The notes under the pieces: model-generated
Told to the model about the DNA's origin: nothing
The model's database searches: none
The model's input: the letters and a program-made list of their open reading frames with translations, nothing else
From: an uncultured Mycobacteriaceae bacterium
Lineage (GTDB): Bacteria > Actinomycetota > Actinomycetes > Mycobacteriales > Mycobacteriaceae
DNA length: 64,000 nt
NCBI GenBank assembly: GCA_902826815.1
Contig: CADEGF010000005.1
Coordinates: 128,382-192,381 of the forward strand
Direction: 5' to 3'
Part shown: in pieces, positions 30,624-40,392 of the stretch
Layout of the letters: each line of letters begins with the position of its first letter
How positions within the stretch are numbered: position 1 is the first letter of the stretch
Program-made: the position numbers and the translations under genes

Positions 30624-30638
30624 TTCGCCACTAGCGAA
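30624..30638. promoter_or_regulatory. ClgR-like operator of clpC1
   Basis: TTCGCCACTAGCGAA is a perfect TTCGC-N5-GCGAA palindrome, the form known for ClgR sites in actinobacteria. It lies 223 bases upstream of the clpC1 start. ClgR activates clp protease genes under envelope and proteotoxic stress. Confidence 0.55.
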
Positions 30639-30668
30639 AGCACGTTCGGTGCTTCAGATGCCGATCTC

Positions 30669-30702
30669 GAGTTCTGGCAACGACGAGTTATGTTGCCAAC
30701 TC
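30669..30702 (-). terminator. Hairpin at the end of lsr2
   Basis: GAGTTGGCAAC and GTTGCCAGAACTC (minus strand) pair around a 10-base loop. The hairpin overlaps the lsr2 stop codon and has no T-tract after it. It may be a mycobacterial terminator lacking the T-run. Confidence 0.45.
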
Positions 30703-31042
30703 AGCTTGCAGCGTGAAATGCGTCGATGACGTCTGCGGGGATCCGGCCGCGGGTGGAGACATTGTGGCCGTTGCGCCTGGCCCAGTCGCGGATCGCGGCA
30801 CTCTGCTCGCGATCGATAGCTGCGCGGCCCCGTCCCGTGCCTGCCGAACGGCCACGGCGGCGTCCGCCGACCCGGCGACCGGCATCGACCCACTGCTTCA
30901 GATCCGCCCGCAGTTTCGAAGCATTCTTGGAAGAAAGGTCAATCTCGTAGCTCACGCCGTCGAGACCGAATTCAACCGTTTCATCGGCAGAGCCTTCACC
31001 GTCGAAATCATCGACGAGGGTGACGGTCACTTTTTTCGCCAT
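30701..31042 (-). CDS. lsr2: Nucleoid-associated protein Lsr2
   Basis: A 113-residue H-NS-like protein that bridges AT-rich DNA and silences foreign genes. N-terminal dimerisation region ([15 protein letters not shown]), basic linker ([11 protein letters not shown]) and a C-terminal DNA-binding domain with the AT-hook-like RGR at residues 98-100. The length agrees with other mycobacterial Lsr2 proteins. ATG at 31042 is chosen. A GAGCAC-ACA-GTGCTC hairpin sits at 31066-31080 in its leader, between lysS and lsr2. Confidence 0.95.
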   Translation of the reverse strand: MAKKVTVTLVDDFDGEGSADETVEFGLDGVSYEIDLSSKNASKLRADLKQWVDAGRRVGGRRRGRSAGTGRGRAAIDREQSAAIRDWARRNGHNVSTRGRIPADVIDAFHAAS

Positions 31043-31065
31043 TTGCCCACACAAACCCTTCTGGC

Positions 31066-31080
31066 GAGCACACAGTGCTC
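31066..31080. repeat. Short perfect hairpin in the lsr2 leader
   Basis: GAGCAC-ACA-GTGCTC forms a 6-bp stem with a 3-base loop, 24 bases upstream of the lsr2 ATG. It could be a weak lysS terminator or an RNA structure affecting lsr2. Confidence 0.4.
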
Positions 31081-31155
31081 AGCTGATTGTTTGAACCTTG
31101 CACCAATGTGCCATACGGCAGCGGGCCATTCAACAAGGGGGCGCGAAAGCGCGGA

Positions 31156-32703
31156 TCAGTTGCTCTGTCGGCGAACAATCGGGAACAAAACCGTCTCTCG
31201 AATTGACAGTCCGGTCAGCGCCATCAACAACCTGTCGACGCCCATTCCGGTGCCGGTCGTAGGCGGCATCCCATACTCGAGAGCGGCGAGGAAATCCTCA
31301 TCGAGCACCATTGCCTCGTCATCGCCCGCAGCCGCCGCGCGGGCCTGAGCGGCGAACCTTTCCCGCTGAATAACCGGATCCACGAGTTCGGAATACCCTG
31401 TGGCCAGTTCGATTCCGCGAATATAGAGATCCCACTTCTCGGTGACGCCGGGAATGCTGCGGTGAGCACGGGTAAGCGGAGCGGTCTCCACAGGGAAGTC
31501 GCGGACGAATGTGGGCGCCCAGAGCTTGTCGCCGACGGTGTGCTCCCAAAGTTCCTCGACCAGCTTGCCGTGGCCGTAACCCCGATCCTTCGGAATCTCG
31601 ACACCTAGCCGGTCAGCGAATTCCTTTAGCCGAGCCACCGGCGTCTCCGGGGTGACTTCTTCACCGAGCCCTTCAGACAACGACGGATACATTTGAATCG
31701 ACGCCCATTCACCGTCGAGATCGTAGGTTGAGCCATCAGGCAATGGCACCGCTCTGGTACCAATCGCCTCATCGGCAACTTCTTGAATAACCTCGCGGGT
31801 CATCGTCGCGGAATCGTCATACGTCCCGTAGGCCTCGTATGTCTCGAGCATCGCGAATTCGGGTGAATGCGTTGAATCAGCACCTTCGTTTCTGAACACC
31901 CGATTCAGCTCGAAGACCTTCTCCAATCCACCCACCACGCATCGCTTCAAGAAGAGTTCCGGTGCGATACGAAGGTAGAGGTCGGCATCGAGTGCATTGG
32001 AATGTGTGACAAACGGGCGCGCAGCGGCGCCGCCCGCAAGCGTCTGCAGGATGGGCGTCTCGACCTCGAGGAAGCCGCGTCGTTCCAGCGCAGAGCGCAC
32101 CGCCCGCACGACGGCGACCCGCTGCCTGGCGATGGTCCTGGCCTCCGGTCGGACGATCAGATCGACATAGCGCTGCCGAACGCGCGACTCCTCGCTCATC
32201 TCCTTGTGGGCCACCGGCAGGGGGCGGAGGGCCTTGGAAACTATTTGCCAGGATTCGGCAAGCACAGACAGTTCGCCACGCCTAGAACTGATCACCTCGC
32301 CGCGCACGAAGACGATGTCGCCCAGATCCACATCCGACTTCCATCGGTCAAGTGAGTCCTGTCCCACACTAGCCAGGCTGATCATCGCCTGCAGGTGGGT
32401 GCCGTCGCCTTCCTGAAGGGTGGCGAAGCAGAGCTTGCCCGAGTTACGCGCAAACACCACGCGGCCCGCGACGCCGACGACGTCGCCGGTCTCGGTGTCG
32501 ATGGGCAGGTCGGGGTATGTGGCGCGGATCTCTGCGAGGGTGTGCGTGCGCGCGGCCTCGACGGGATACGGCTCGCGGCCCTCTGCGAGCAACCGCTCGC
32601 GCTTGGCCTGACGAATCCGGAACTGCTCGGGGATGTCGGCTTCGTGGTTGGATGTCGCCGCCGGTGCGGCTCCGGAGGTATCGGGCTGCTCAGGTGGTGT
32701 CAC
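31156..32703 (-). CDS. lysS: Lysyl-tRNA synthetase (class II)
   Basis: A 515-residue class II synthetase charging tRNA-Lys. An OB-fold anticodon-binding domain (residues 75-180, [20 protein letters not shown]) precedes the catalytic core with motif 1 ([13 protein letters not shown]), motif 2 ([16 protein letters not shown]) and motif 3 ([13 protein letters not shown]). The start is taken as GTG at 32703 (VTPPEQP), since a TAAGCT -10 element lies 8 bases before it; the open frame extends to 33042 without similarity. The N-terminal 40 residues are poorly conserved linker. Confidence 0.93.
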   Translation of the reverse strand: MTPPEQPDTSGAAPAATSNHEADIPEQFRIRQAKRERLLAEGREPYPVEAARTHTLAEIRATYPDLPIDTETGDVVGVAGRVVFARNSGKLCFATLQEGDGTHLQAMISLASVGQDSLDRWKSDVDLGDIVFVRGEVISSRRGELSVLAESWQIVSKALRPLPVAHKEMSEESRVRQRYVDLIVRPEARTIARQRVAVVRAVRSALERRGFLEVETPILQTLAGGAAARPFVTHSNALDADLYLRIAPELFLKRCVVGGLEKVFELNRVFRNEGADSTHSPEFAMLETYEAYGTYDDSATMTREVIQEVADEAIGTRAVPLPDGSTYDLDGEWASIQMYPSLSEGLGEEVTPETPVARLKEFADRLGVEIPKDRGYGHGKLVEELWEHTVGDKLWAPTFVRDFPVETAPLTRAHRSIPGVTEKWDLYIRGIELATGYSELVDPVIQRERFAAQARAAAAGDDEAMVLDEDFLAALEYGMPPTTGTGMGVDRLLMALTGLSIRETVLFPIVRRQSN

Positions 32704-32711
32704 GACGTGCC

Positions 32712-32720
32712 AGCTTAAAT
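32712..32720. promoter_or_regulatory. Overlapping divergent -10 elements (lysS and DSD1-like gene)
   Basis: On the minus strand TAAGCT (32712-32717) precedes the lysS GTG by 8 bases. On the plus strand TTAAAT (32715-32720) precedes the ATG at 32727 by 6 bases. The two hexamers overlap, so both genes appear nearly leaderless and their polymerases would compete for one site. Confidence 0.4.
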
Positions 32721-32726
32721 GAACGG

Positions 32727-33941
32727 ATGACGGGAGCGATCGACGCAGCCGCGGTGGCGGCGCTGTCGGACGAGCCACTGGACTGGAAATACAAGGGCCT
32801 GCCCGCATCGTGGTGGGGGCGGACGCCTGTGGAGATCTGTGCGACGGGGGCCGATCTGTTCGGCGGCGCGGTCGGCCCGGTGTGTGCGCTGAAGGCCGAT
32901 GCCCTCGCCCACAACCTCGAGACGATGGCAGGCTGGTGCCGCGATCGCAGCGTCGAGCTCGCGCCGCACGGCAAGACCCATATGGCCCCGCAGCTGCTGG
33001 CGCGCCAGTTCGAAGCGGGCGCGTCCGCGGTGACCGTGGCAACCGTCAGTCAGGCCCGCGTCTATCGCGCGTTCGGCGTCACCGACATCGTGCTGGCCAA
33101 CGAGGTAGTCGACGAAGCCGGTTTGAGGTGGCTCGGTGCCGAGCTCGACGCCGACCCCGACCTCCGGCTGGTCTGCTGGGTGGATTCTGTCGACGGGGTG
33201 GAGGCGATGACGTCAGCGCTTGACCGCGCTGACAGGCCGCTGGACGTATGTGTCGAGGTCGGCATGGCGGACGGGCGCACGGGTTGCCGAGGGCAGACGA
33301 CCATAGACGAGGTGGCCCGCGCGGCAGCCGCATCGCCCCGGCTGCGACTCGTCGGGGTGGCCGGCTACGAGGCAGCGCTCGGTCACGGCATCGGGGCCGA
33401 TGCGGTCACCGATGTCCGCGCCTATCTGTCCGAGGTCCGCGCCGCCATGGTGCGGCTGGCACCTCTGTTCGAGACCGACCACGCGATCGCCACCGCAGGG
33501 GGCAGCACGTACTTCGACGTCGTCGCCGACACACTCGAGGGTGACTGGCGGACGATCCTGCGCAGCGGTTGCTATCTCACCCACGACGACGGGTTGTACC
33601 ACCGGACATCACCGCTGCGGGATGGGCTGCGCCCCACACTCTCTGTGTGGGCGCAGGTGCTCTCGCAGCCGGAGACCGGCCTGGCCCTCGTCGGTATGGG
33701 CAGGCGCGATGTGTCCTTCGACCAGGACATGCCCGTGCCCTACGGGCTGATCGGCAGCCGAGTCGTCAAGCTCAACGATCAGCACGCCTACCTCACTCTC
33801 GACGGAGGCGACCACGTCGACATCGGCAACTGGATCGAGTTCGGGATCAGCCACCCGTGCACCACGTTCGACAAGTGGCAGATGATCCCGATGCTGGACG
33901 CCGACGGCCGCGTCGTCGACCTGATCCGGACCTTCTTCTAG
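32727..33941 (+). CDS. PLP-dependent amino acid deaminase/aldolase (DSD1-like)
   Basis: A 404-residue fold-type III PLP enzyme of the D-serine dehydratase-like/D-threonine aldolase group. The PLP lysine is in APHGKTHM near residue 85. The C-terminal half carries a metal site pattern GDHVDIGN...[14 protein letters not shown] (His and Cys near 380). It may deaminate or cleave a beta-hydroxy amino acid; the exact substrate is unclear. Divergent from lysS over only 23 bases and convergent with coaX, the stops overlapping by 4 bases. Confidence 0.75.
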   Translation: MTGAIDAAAVAALSDEPLDWKYKGLPASWWGRTPVEICATGADLFGGAVGPVCALKADALAHNLETMAGWCRDRSVELAPHGKTHMAPQLLARQFEAGASAVTVATVSQARVYRAFGVTDIVLANEVVDEAGLRWLGAELDADPDLRLVCWVDSVDGVEAMTSALDRADRPLDVCVEVGMADGRTGCRGQTTIDEVARAAAASPRLRLVGVAGYEAALGHGIGADAVTDVRAYLSEVRAAMVRLAPLFETDHAIATAGGSTYFDVVADTLEGDWRTILRSGCYLTHDDGLYHRTSPLRDGLRPTLSVWAQVLSQPETGLALVGMGRRDVSFDQDMPVPYGLIGSRVVKLNDQHAYLTLDGGDHVDIGNWIEFGISHPCTTFDKWQMIPMLDADGRVVDLIRTFF

Positions 33942-34753
33942 CGCGCTTGTTTCAGCCTGCCTCGCTGGCTGTCGCGGTTACGCTCGAACACCAGGCGCAG
34001 CCCGTCGAGGGTCAGGTGGCGGTCGTAGTCCCGCACAGTGTGCAGGTCGGGCAACAGCAGCGGCGCTGTGTGGCCGGTGGCCACCACCGCGACGTCGTCG
34101 TCGCCGAATCCGTCGATGTCCTCCCGGATCCGCGACACCAGCCCGTCGACAAGGCCCGCGAATCCGAACACCGCGCCCGCCTGCATGCACTCCACGGTGT
34201 TCTTGCCGACCACCGACCGCGGCCGGGTCAGCTCGACGCGCCGTAGCGCCGCCGACCGTGCCGCCGCCGCGTCGGACGACACCTGTACGCCGGGTGCGAT
34301 CGCCCCGCCGAGGAACTCGCCCTTGGCTGAGACCACGTCGACACAGATCGACGATCCGAAGTCGACGACGATCGCCGCCTTGCCGTACTTGTGAAAAGCG
34401 GCAAGGCAGTTGACGATCCGGTCGGCTCCGACCTCCTTCGGGTTGTCGACAAGCAGCGGAATCCCGGTCCGCACACCGGGTTCGATCAGCACGTGCGGCA
34501 CTGACGGCCAGTACTGCTCGAGCATTTCCCGCACTTCGTGCAGCACGGACGGAACGGTCGAAAGCCCGGTGGCTCCGGTGAGCCGTTCGGAATCATCGCC
34601 GATCAGGCCGTCGATGGTCAGCGCCAGCTCGTCGGAGGTCACCTCCGTTTCGGTGCGGATTCGCCAGTGCTGCACCACCTTTGCGTGATCTCCCGAACCG
34701 GAGATCAGACCAACCACGGTATGGGTATTGCGGACATCGATCGCTAACAGCAT
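33938..34753 (-). CDS. coaX: Type III pantothenate kinase CoaX
   Basis: A 271-residue ASKHA-fold kinase that phosphorylates pantothenate, the first step to CoA. Phosphate 1 motif is [14 protein letters not shown] at the N-terminus, [10 protein letters not shown] lies near residue 103, and [13 protein letters not shown] is the catalytic Asp strand near residue 128. In M. tuberculosis the type III enzyme (Rv3600c) is not the active kinase, so actual activity here is uncertain. It begins 9 bases after panC; panD, which normally lies between them, is missing. Confidence 0.9.
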   Translation of the reverse strand: MLLAIDVRNTHTVVGLISGSGDHAKVVQHWRIRTETEVTSDELALTIDGLIGDDSERLTGATGLSTVPSVLHEVREMLEQYWPSVPHVLIEPGVRTGIPLLVDNPKEVGADRIVNCLAAFHKYGKAAIVVDFGSSICVDVVSAKGEFLGGAIAPGVQVSSDAAAARSAALRRVELTRPRSVVGKNTVECMQAGAVFGFAGLVDGLVSRIREDIDGFGDDDVAVVATGHTAPLLLPDLHTVRDYDRHLTLDGLRLVFERNRDSQRGRLKQAR

Positions 34754-34762
34754 GAGGTCACC

Positions 34763-35707
34763 TCAATTCCTCCAGGGTAATTCATGGCTGTTGTCCGATC
34801 CGACGGACAGCATTCCGTCCGCGCCGACGGTCGCGCCGATGTCTATCGCGATGTTGTCGAGCAGCCGGGTGCCGCCAAGGCGCGCGGCCACCAGCATCCG
34901 AGCCGCACCCGCTGACGGCGCGGGCCCGAGCCCGGGGTCGCGCACTTCCAGGTAGTCCAGGTCGAACGCAGGCACCTCGTCGAGCACCGCGCGCGCGGCG
35001 TCCACAGCGGCGGGCACGCCCCCCGACGCGGCGTACATTCCGGCCAACAGCGCCGCCGAGAGTGCACCGGCCTGTTCGCGTTCGACGTCATTGAGGTAGC
35101 GGTTGCGAGACGACATCGCCAGCCCGTCGGCCTCGCGCACGATCGGCACGCCGACGATCGAGGTGTCGACATTGAGGTCGGCGACCATCTGACGGATCAT
35201 CACCAGCTGCTGGTAGTCCTTCTCCCCGAAGAACGCCCTGTCCGGCCGGACGATCTGGAGGAGCTTGAGCACCACTGTGAGAACACCCGCGAAATGCGTT
35301 GCCCGCGAAGCGCCTTCCAGCTCCGCCCCCAACGGGCCGGGATGCACCGAGGTGCGCGGCCCGTCCGGATACATCTGCGCCGCCGTCGGAGTGAACGCGA
35401 TATCCACCCCTTCGGCGCGAAGCGCCGCCAGGTCGTCGTCGAGGGTCTGCGGGTACTTGTCGAGATCTTCGTTCGCGCCGAACTGCAGTGGGTTGACGAA
35501 TATCGACACCACGACGACCGCACCCTGCACGCGCTTGGCGTGCCGCACCAGCGTCAGATGCCCGTCGTGCAGGGCGCCCATGGTTGGCACAAGCATCACC
35601 CGTCGTCCGGTCTGCCGAAGCGCCCGCGTCACATCGGATACGTCGCTGGGTGCGCTGTAAACGTTCAACTCCCCGTTCCCGAACTTCGGCGGCTTGCGAA
35701 CGGTCAC
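34763..35707 (-). CDS. panC: Pantothenate synthetase PanC
   Basis: A 314-residue ATP-dependent ligase joining pantoate and beta-alanine. It has [11 protein letters not shown] (HxGH-type nucleotide motif near residues 41-51), [20 protein letters not shown] and MSSRNRYL (KMSKS-like, near 198). GTG at 35707 ([10 protein letters not shown]) is chosen because it matches the family length and leaves 2 bases after the preceding gene. It makes the substrate of CoaX. Its own substrate beta-alanine normally comes from PanD, which is not next door here. Confidence 0.93.
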   Translation of the reverse strand: MTVRKPPKFGNGELNVYSAPSDVSDVTRALRQTGRRVMLVPTMGALHDGHLTLVRHAKRVQGAVVVVSIFVNPLQFGANEDLDKYPQTLDDDLAALRAEGVDIAFTPTAAQMYPDGPRTSVHPGPLGAELEGASRATHFAGVLTVVLKLLQIVRPDRAFFGEKDYQQLVMIRQMVADLNVDTSIVGVPIVREADGLAMSSRNRYLNDVEREQAGALSAALLAGMYAASGGVPAAVDAARAVLDEVPAFDLDYLEVRDPGLGPAPSAGAARMLVAARLGGTRLLDNIAIDIGATVGADGMLSVGSDNSHELPWRN

Positions 35708-35709
35708 CT

Positions 35710-36654
35710 CTAGCCCGCTTCCTCTAGCACGTTGAAGACCTCGGCAGGTGCGTGCGCACGCTGCGCGGTACGCAACGAGTTCGCGCGATAAGCCTGCGCC
35801 AGTTGCGGATCCACTTCGGCGAGCGCTCGCAGGTGATCGGCGATCGCCGCAGCGTCGCCACGGGCTACCGGTCCGGTCAGCGCCGCCTGGCCGCGCTGTA
35901 GCGCGTTCTCCAGCGATGCCCTCGCCAACGGACCGACCACGCGTTCGGCGATGCCGCCTGGATCGTTTCCGACGAGTTCCTGGCCGAGCAGCTCCTGTCC
36001 CCACAGTGCCGAGCGCAACGCCTCGACGGCGTCAAGCACGACGGTCACCACGTGGTTGCTCGCATGCGCGAGAGCGGCGTGGTAGAGCATGCGGGCGTCC
36101 TCACGTACGCGGAAGGGTTCGCCGCCGATCTCGAGCACCAGCGACTGCGCGATCGCGTAGCCGACGTCGTCGGCGGCGGTGACTCCGAAGCACGTGTCGG
36201 GCAGCCGGGCGATGTCCTCCTCGGCGCCGGTGAACGTCATGGCCGGGTGGATGGCCAATGGGATGCAGTCCTGTTCGGTCAGCGGGGCGAGCACCGCTAT
36301 GCCGTTCGCACCAGACGTGTGCGCGACGATGGTTCCCGGCCGAACCGCCCGGGTCGCGGCGAGGCCGGAGACCACGGAGGCCAGCTCGGAATCGGGGACG
36401 GCGAGCAGCAGCAGCTCTGCGCGGCCCGCGACCTCGTGCACGGGGAGGACCGCGGAGTCGGGAAGCCTGCGCGCCGCCCGCTGCCGGGAGGCGTCGGATA
36501 CGGCGCTGCACGCCGCCACCACGTGCTCGGCCCGCTCAAGGGCGACGCCAATCGCGGTGCCTACCCGGCCCGCGGAGATGATTCCGACCGAAAGCCGGGC
36601 CGGGCGCATTGGTCCGTCTTGGGGATCCCACGCGGGCGTAGATGGCTGCTCCAT
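35710..36654 (-). CDS. Rossmann-like/DUF2520 protein (Rv3603c-like)
   Basis: A 314-residue protein with an N-terminal NAD(P)-binding Rossmann domain ([21 protein letters not shown] near residues 22-42) and a C-terminal helical DUF2520 domain ([22 protein letters not shown]). The two-domain layout resembles 6-phosphogluconate-dehydrogenase-fold reductases such as ketopantoate or pyrroline-carboxylate reductase. It is 2 bases upstream of panC, an association kept in actinobacteria, so a role in pantoate supply is a reasonable guess, unproven. The ATG at 36609 is an alternative start. Confidence 0.75.
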   Translation of the reverse strand: MEQPSTPAWDPQDGPMRPARLSVGIISAGRVGTAIGVALERAEHVVAACSAVSDASRQRAARRLPDSAVLPVHEVAGRAELLLLAVPDSELASVVSGLAATRAVRPGTIVAHTSGANGIAVLAPLTEQDCIPLAIHPAMTFTGAEEDIARLPDTCFGVTAADDVGYAIAQSLVLEIGGEPFRVREDARMLYHAALAHASNHVVTVVLDAVEALRSALWGQELLGQELVGNDPGGIAERVVGPLARASLENALQRGQAALTGPVARGDAAAIADHLRALAEVDPQLAQAYRANSLRTAQRAHAPAEVFNVLEEAG

Positions 36655-36732
36655 CGCAGAAGGCCTCGCAAAGGTGTTCAGTGTCGTTCCAGTCCTGCGC
36701 TGCGGGTACCGGACGGTCGCTAAGAGACTAAC

Positions 36733-38118
36733 TCAATCCTCACGGCGCCGACGACCGCCGCCGCCCGGCGAGCGCAGTTCGAGCCGCGCAAGCAGCTCGG
36801 CGACCGAGTGCCCGCCGGTCGTCTCGTCCTCGTCGAGACTGCGGTGGCGGGGGGCGGGTTCATCTGCCGGCTTCGTGGGCTGTGGCGGCGCGTGAGTAGC
36901 AGGCGGCGGAGGCGCCGCGAGCGTGGGCGGTGGATGATTCGGCCGCCCGGGGTCGGCGGCGTCGGCAGGCGCGGAGTGGCGGCCGCGATGCGCATCCGCC
37001 GGCGGTGTCGTCATCGCCGGTTCCGCTGCGCGTCGCCTGCCGACGTATTCGCCTGCGGATCCGTTCTCCGCAGCCGACGGCGACCAGTTGCTGCCCGGCA
37101 TCCCGGCAGGAATCCATTCGCCTTGCTCCGGCGCAGGGCGCCAATTGGCAGCAGCCTCGGCCTGCCTGGCTGCCTCCTCCTCCGCGGCGCGCTGTGCTGC
37201 CGCACGCTGCTCGGCGATGGCACGCTCTTCGGCCGCACGCTGCTCTGCGATTCGCAGTTCCTCTGCCGCGCGTTCCTCGGCGGCCCGCTGTTCGGCCACC
37301 CGGCGCTCCTCTGCGGCGCGTTCCAGTGCCGCACGCTCAGCGGCACGTCGTTCTTCTGCCCGCTGATCCGCTGCCCTCTGCTCAGCAGCCCGCTCTTCGG
37401 CTGCCCGTTGTTCGGCCGCGCGCTTTTCGGCGGCGGCCCGCTGTTCGGCCGCCCACGCCAGCCGCTCCTCTGCGGTCGGCTCGGCCTCCGACGCCCTGCG
37501 GTGCGATCCGCCGAACAGCGGCGTCGGCGACCATTCATGTTCTGGCGCATGGGGTTCGGCCGAGACGTCGATGATCGGGTTCTCTTCGGTCCGTTGCGTC
37601 GGACCCTCGTCGGTGTCGATCCTGCTGCTGACGATGCGGCCTGGGAGCGCAGGCGCTTGTTCGGTCTCGATGGCCGGACGCTGGCTCAGGTCGGCATCGA
37701 AGAGGTACTCGAGGTTGGCGCGGAGGGCGGCGAGCTCGGCGCGCAATGCGGCCATCTCGTCGGCGGCCTGGGCGCGGATCTCAGTGGAGAGCTCGCGGCG
37801 CAACTCGGATTCGACCGTCAGCTCGTACTCACGGCGCGCCGAGATCTCTCGGTCGAGTTGCAAGTCGTAGACGAGCTTGAGATCCCGCGCCTTGGCCGAA
37901 TCGACGTCGCTCTGCCTGCGGTAGATGACCGATACGAATGCGGCCACCACAGCAGCCCACAACGCGAGGATGACCGCCAGCTTCAGCAATTCCACCCGGT
38001 TGGTGAACACCAGCGCCGAACTCGCCATGATTGCCAGGACCAGCAACACCGTTAACAGCAGCCAACCCGGCCTGCGACCGCTGCGCCGCGGCCGCGCACC
38101 ACGGGTCAGAACGGTCAT
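36733..38118 (-). CDS. Membrane protein with long Ala/Arg/Glu coiled-coil (Rv3604c-like)
   Basis: A 461-residue protein. Two N-terminal membrane helices (residues 17-36 and 43-62), then a charged cytoplasmic coiled coil (residues 65-140), then about 110 residues made of an AAEQRAAEERAAEQR-type repeat, and a Pro-rich disordered tail ending SVAELLARLELRSPGGGGRRRRED. Equivalent to M. tuberculosis Rv3604c by place and composition; function unknown. Its ATG at 38118 follows TACAGT (38125-38130, minus) by 6 bases, suggesting a leaderless start. The repeat number probably varies between strains. Confidence 0.8.
   Translation of the reverse strand: MTVLTRGARPRRSGRRPGWLLLTVLLVLAIMASSALVFTNRVELLKLAVILALWAAVVAAFVSVIYRRQSDVDSAKARDLKLVYDLQLDREISARREYELTVESELRRELSTEIRAQAADEMAALRAELAALRANLEYLFDADLSQRPAIETEQAPALPGRIVSSRIDTDEGPTQRTEENPIIDVSAEPHAPEHEWSPTPLFGGSHRRASEAEPTAEERLAWAAEQRAAAEKRAAEQRAAEERAAEQRAADQRAEERRAAERAALERAAEERRVAEQRAAEERAAEELRIAEQRAAEERAIAEQRAAAQRAAEEEAARQAEAAANWRPAPEQGEWIPAGMPGSNWSPSAAENGSAGEYVGRRRAAEPAMTTPPADAHRGRHSAPADAADPGRPNHPPPTLAAPPPPATHAPPQPTKPADEPAPRHRSLDEDETTGGHSVAELLARLELRSPGGGGRRRRED
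37141..37460. repeat. Coding repeat region (AAEQR-type units)
   Basis: Imperfect GC-rich units such as GCCGCGCGCT and GCTCTTCGGC recur throughout. They encode the AAEQRAAEERA helix of the Rv3604c-like protein. This is codon-level repetition within a gene, not a mobile element. Confidence 0.7.
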
Positions 38119-38124
38119 GGGGCG

Positions 38125-38130
38125 ACTGTA
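38125..38130 (-). promoter_or_regulatory. -10 hexamer for the Rv3604c-like gene
   Basis: TACAGT on the minus strand, 6 bases before the ATG at 38118, fits the TANNNT leaderless pattern. Confidence 0.4.
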
Positions 38131-38194
38131 CCCGCCACAGGTCATTCAGCGTGTCGTGCACTCCGGCGATTCGTGATCCGCTATTGTCCGTCAG

Positions 38195-38671
38195 CTACTC
38201 CGTGGCGCCTTCGCCGTCCTCCGGCGGTTCCTGCGGTGCCTTGCAGCAATGTTGCAACCAGAGCGCGGCGACCAACAGGGCAAGTGCGCTGACCGCAGCC
38301 ACCACCGCGCCTGCCGAGTCCTCTCCGGCCACTCGCAGCGAGCCTCGCCGTGGCAAAAGGTAGATCAACACTCCGACCCACCACCCCAACACGAGGGCGC
38401 CGACCCATGCCGAGGCCTTGGCGATGGTCACCGAACGGGCGACGGCCAGCGGATGCAACCAGCCCGGCCCATCCCCGATCCGGCCGTCGTTGATCTTCGC
38501 CCGCACATAGAAGGCCCAGCCGCCCTCCGCGATGGCCACCGCCAGCAGCGACAACCCCGTCCACACCGTGATCGGCGGGAACCATCCGTAGAGCACAGTC
38601 ACCAGCACATACCCGAGGGCGGCCGCGATCACCGTTGCGGCCGTCAGATCGCGATTGCGGGTCGGACGCAT
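38195..38671 (-). CDS. DUF3180 membrane protein (Rv3605c-like)
   Basis: A 158-residue protein with four hydrophobic helices (residues 13-33, 35-55, 78-100 and 117-137) and a short acidic tail with a Cys pair (HCCKAP). Same size as M. tuberculosis Rv3605c, which also follows folK; function unknown. Its ATG at 38671 shares one base with the folK stop (TGATG), so it is translated from the folate operon mRNA. Confidence 0.85.
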   Translation of the reverse strand: MRPTRNRDLTAATVIAAALGYVLVTVLYGWFPPITVWTGLSLLAVAIAEGGWAFYVRAKINDGRIGDGPGWLHPLAVARSVTIAKASAWVGALVLGWWVGVLIYLLPRRGSLRVAGEDSAGAVVAAVSALALLVAALWLQHCCKAPQEPPEDGEGATE

Positions 38672-39183
38672 CAGGTCAGCACCAGCTCGGTCAGGCGGAC
38701 CCCGTCGCGTTCGGCCGCGTCGAGCCCGGCAAGCAGCTTCTCGACGGGCCGTCGCTCGCCGTCGACGCTCAGCGCTGCGTCCGGGTCGACGGCCAGCCAC
38801 GGGACGAGCACGAAGGCACGCTGGCGGGCCAAAGGGTGCGGAAGCGTCAGGTCCTCGTCTGCCAGAAGCACCTCGACGTCGCCGTCATGACACGTGACGA
38901 GGTCGACGTCGAGGGTGCGTGGACCCCAGCGCTCGTCCCGCACCCGCTCTGCGCCGCGTTCGAAGTCGTGTGCGCGCTTCAGCCAGGCATGGGCGTCCAG
39001 GTACGGGTCGTCGGCGACCAGCACGGCGTTGAGGAACGCGCCCTGCTCGACACCGCCCCACGCTTCGGTCTCATAGACCGGAGACACTGCGCGCAAGGCC
39101 GCGCCGAGCCCGTCGACCACAGACTGCAGGTGGGCCTGCCGGTCGCCGAGGTTGGACCCGATCGACAGCACGACTGAAGTCAT
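38671..39183 (-). CDS. folK: 6-hydroxymethyl-7,8-dihydropterin pyrophosphokinase
   Basis: A 170-residue HPPK that pyrophosphorylates hydroxymethyl-dihydropterin using ATP. Start [14 protein letters not shown], central VYETEAWGG, and [19 protein letters not shown] holding the two metal-binding Asp residues, then [16 protein letters not shown]. The ATG overlaps the folB stop by 4 bases. Part of folE-folP-folB-folK, all four overlapping. Confidence 0.93.
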   Translation of the reverse strand: MTSVVLSIGSNLGDRQAHLQSVVDGLGAALRAVSPVYETEAWGGVEQGAFLNAVLVADDPYLDAHAWLKRAHDFERGAERVRDERWGPRTLDVDLVTCHDGDVEVLLADEDLTLPHPLARQRAFVLVPWLAVDPDAALSVDGERRPVEKLLAGLDAAERDGVRLTELVLT

Positions 39184-39566
39184 TGTGGCGGCGCCCCACG
39201 AGTTCCGCGACGAGATCGTCGCGCCACCACGGCCACATCGGCGAACCGCTGCGGAATCGGTGCGGCGGGCTTGTGCACGACCACCTCGACGGCCTGCACC
39301 CGCTCGTCGGTCATCACGTCGTCGGCGATGTCACCTGCCACCGCTTCGATCAGATTCCGCGGCGGGCCCGCGACGATGTCGGCGGCCCGGTTGGCAAGGG
39401 TGCCGTAGTCGAACGTGTCGGCGAGATCATCGCTCGCCGCCGCCGCTGCGAGGTCGATCTCCACCGTGATGTCGATGACGAAGTCCTGGCCGTCGCGACG
39501 CTCATGGGTGAACACACCGTGGTTGCCGCGAACGATCAAGCCGCGCAACTCTATTCGATCAGTCAT
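39180..39566 (-). CDS. folB: Dihydroneopterin aldolase
   Basis: A 128-residue DHNA that converts dihydroneopterin to hydroxymethyl-dihydropterin and glycolaldehyde. Features: [17 protein letters not shown] (N-terminal), [10 protein letters not shown] near residue 51, [11 protein letters not shown] with the catalytic-region Glu, and [11 protein letters not shown] with the catalytic Lys near residue 100. It overlaps folP by 8 bases upstream and folK by 4 bases downstream. Confidence 0.93.
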   Translation of the reverse strand: MTDRIELRGLIVRGNHGVFTHERRDGQDFVIDITVEIDLAAAAASDDLADTFDYGTLANRAADIVAGPPRNLIEAVAGDIADDVMTDERVQAVEVVVHKPAAPIPQRFADVAVVARRSRRGTRGAPPQ

Positions 39567-40392
39567 CGCCGCCAGGATCCGTCCACGCTTCGACGACCTT
39601 CAGCGCGTCGGCCGATGCCCGTACATCGTGCACACGGACGCCCCATGCACCGTGCTGCGCGGCGAGTGCGGAGATCACCGCGGTGGCCGTCTCGCGGCCG
39701 TCCGGCTGACGAGGTTCGCCGTCGGCGTCCGCCAGCAGGGTCCCGAGGAAGCGTTTGCGCGATGCGCCGACGAGCACCGGAATTCCCGTGTCCACGAGCT
39801 CGGGCAGTGCGCGCAGCAGCGCCCAGTTGTGCTCGCCGGTCTTCGCGAACCCCAATCCGGGATCGATGATCAGGTTGGCCGGGTCCACCCCGGCGCGCAC
39901 GGCAGCGTCGACAGCGGCAAGCAGTTCTTCGCGCACCTCTGCCACCACGTCGCGGTACGGCGGCACCTCGTGGGGCCGTTCGGCACTGACCGAGCGCCAG
40001 TGCATGAGCACCCACGGCACCTTCGCGTCTGCTAGTACTTTCGCCATCTTCGCGTCTGCGCGACCGCCCGACACGTCGTTGACGATCTGGGCCCCGTTCT
40101 CGAGCGCAGCCTGTGCCACGTCCGAGTGCATCGTGTCGATGCTGACGGTAAGGCCTTGTCCGGCAAGCGCTTTGATCACCGGGAGAACACGGCCCGACTC
40201 CACCCGGGCGTCGATGCGGGTGGCGCCTGGACGCGTCGACTCACCGCCGACGTCGATGATCGCGGCACCCTCAGCAGCCAGGACCATGCCGTGTTCGACG
40301 GCGCGGTCACGGTCGAGGAACAGTCCCCCGTCGGAAAAGGAGTCGTCGGTGACGTTGACGACTCCCATTACCCGCACGTGCGTTTGGCTCAC
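39559..40392 (-). CDS. folP: Dihydropteroate synthase
   Basis: A 277-residue TIM-barrel enzyme, the sulfonamide target, condensing hydroxymethyl-dihydropterin-PP with p-aminobenzoate. Loop 1 is [12 protein letters not shown], then [32 protein letters not shown] and [11 protein letters not shown]. The GTG at 40392 overlaps the folE stop (GTGA). The open frame upstream to 40512 lies inside folE and is not used. Confidence 0.94.
   Translation of the reverse strand: MSQTHVRVMGVVNVTDDSFSDGGLFLDRDRAVEHGMVLAAEGAAIIDVGGESTRPGATRIDARVESGRVLPVIKALAGQGLTVSIDTMHSDVAQAALENGAQIVNDVSGGRADAKMAKVLADAKVPWVLMHWRSVSAERPHEVPPYRDVVAEVREELLAAVDAAVRAGVDPANLIIDPGLGFAKTGEHNWALLRALPELVDTGIPVLVGASRKRFLGTLLADADGEPRQPDGRETATAVISALAAQHGAWGVRVHDVRASADALKVVEAWTDPGGDD

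Noticed and set aside
37141-37460. Possible CRISPR-like or minisatellite array
   Set aside because: The units are irregular, in frame and encode a coiled-coil repeat in a conserved gene. No spacers of uniform length.
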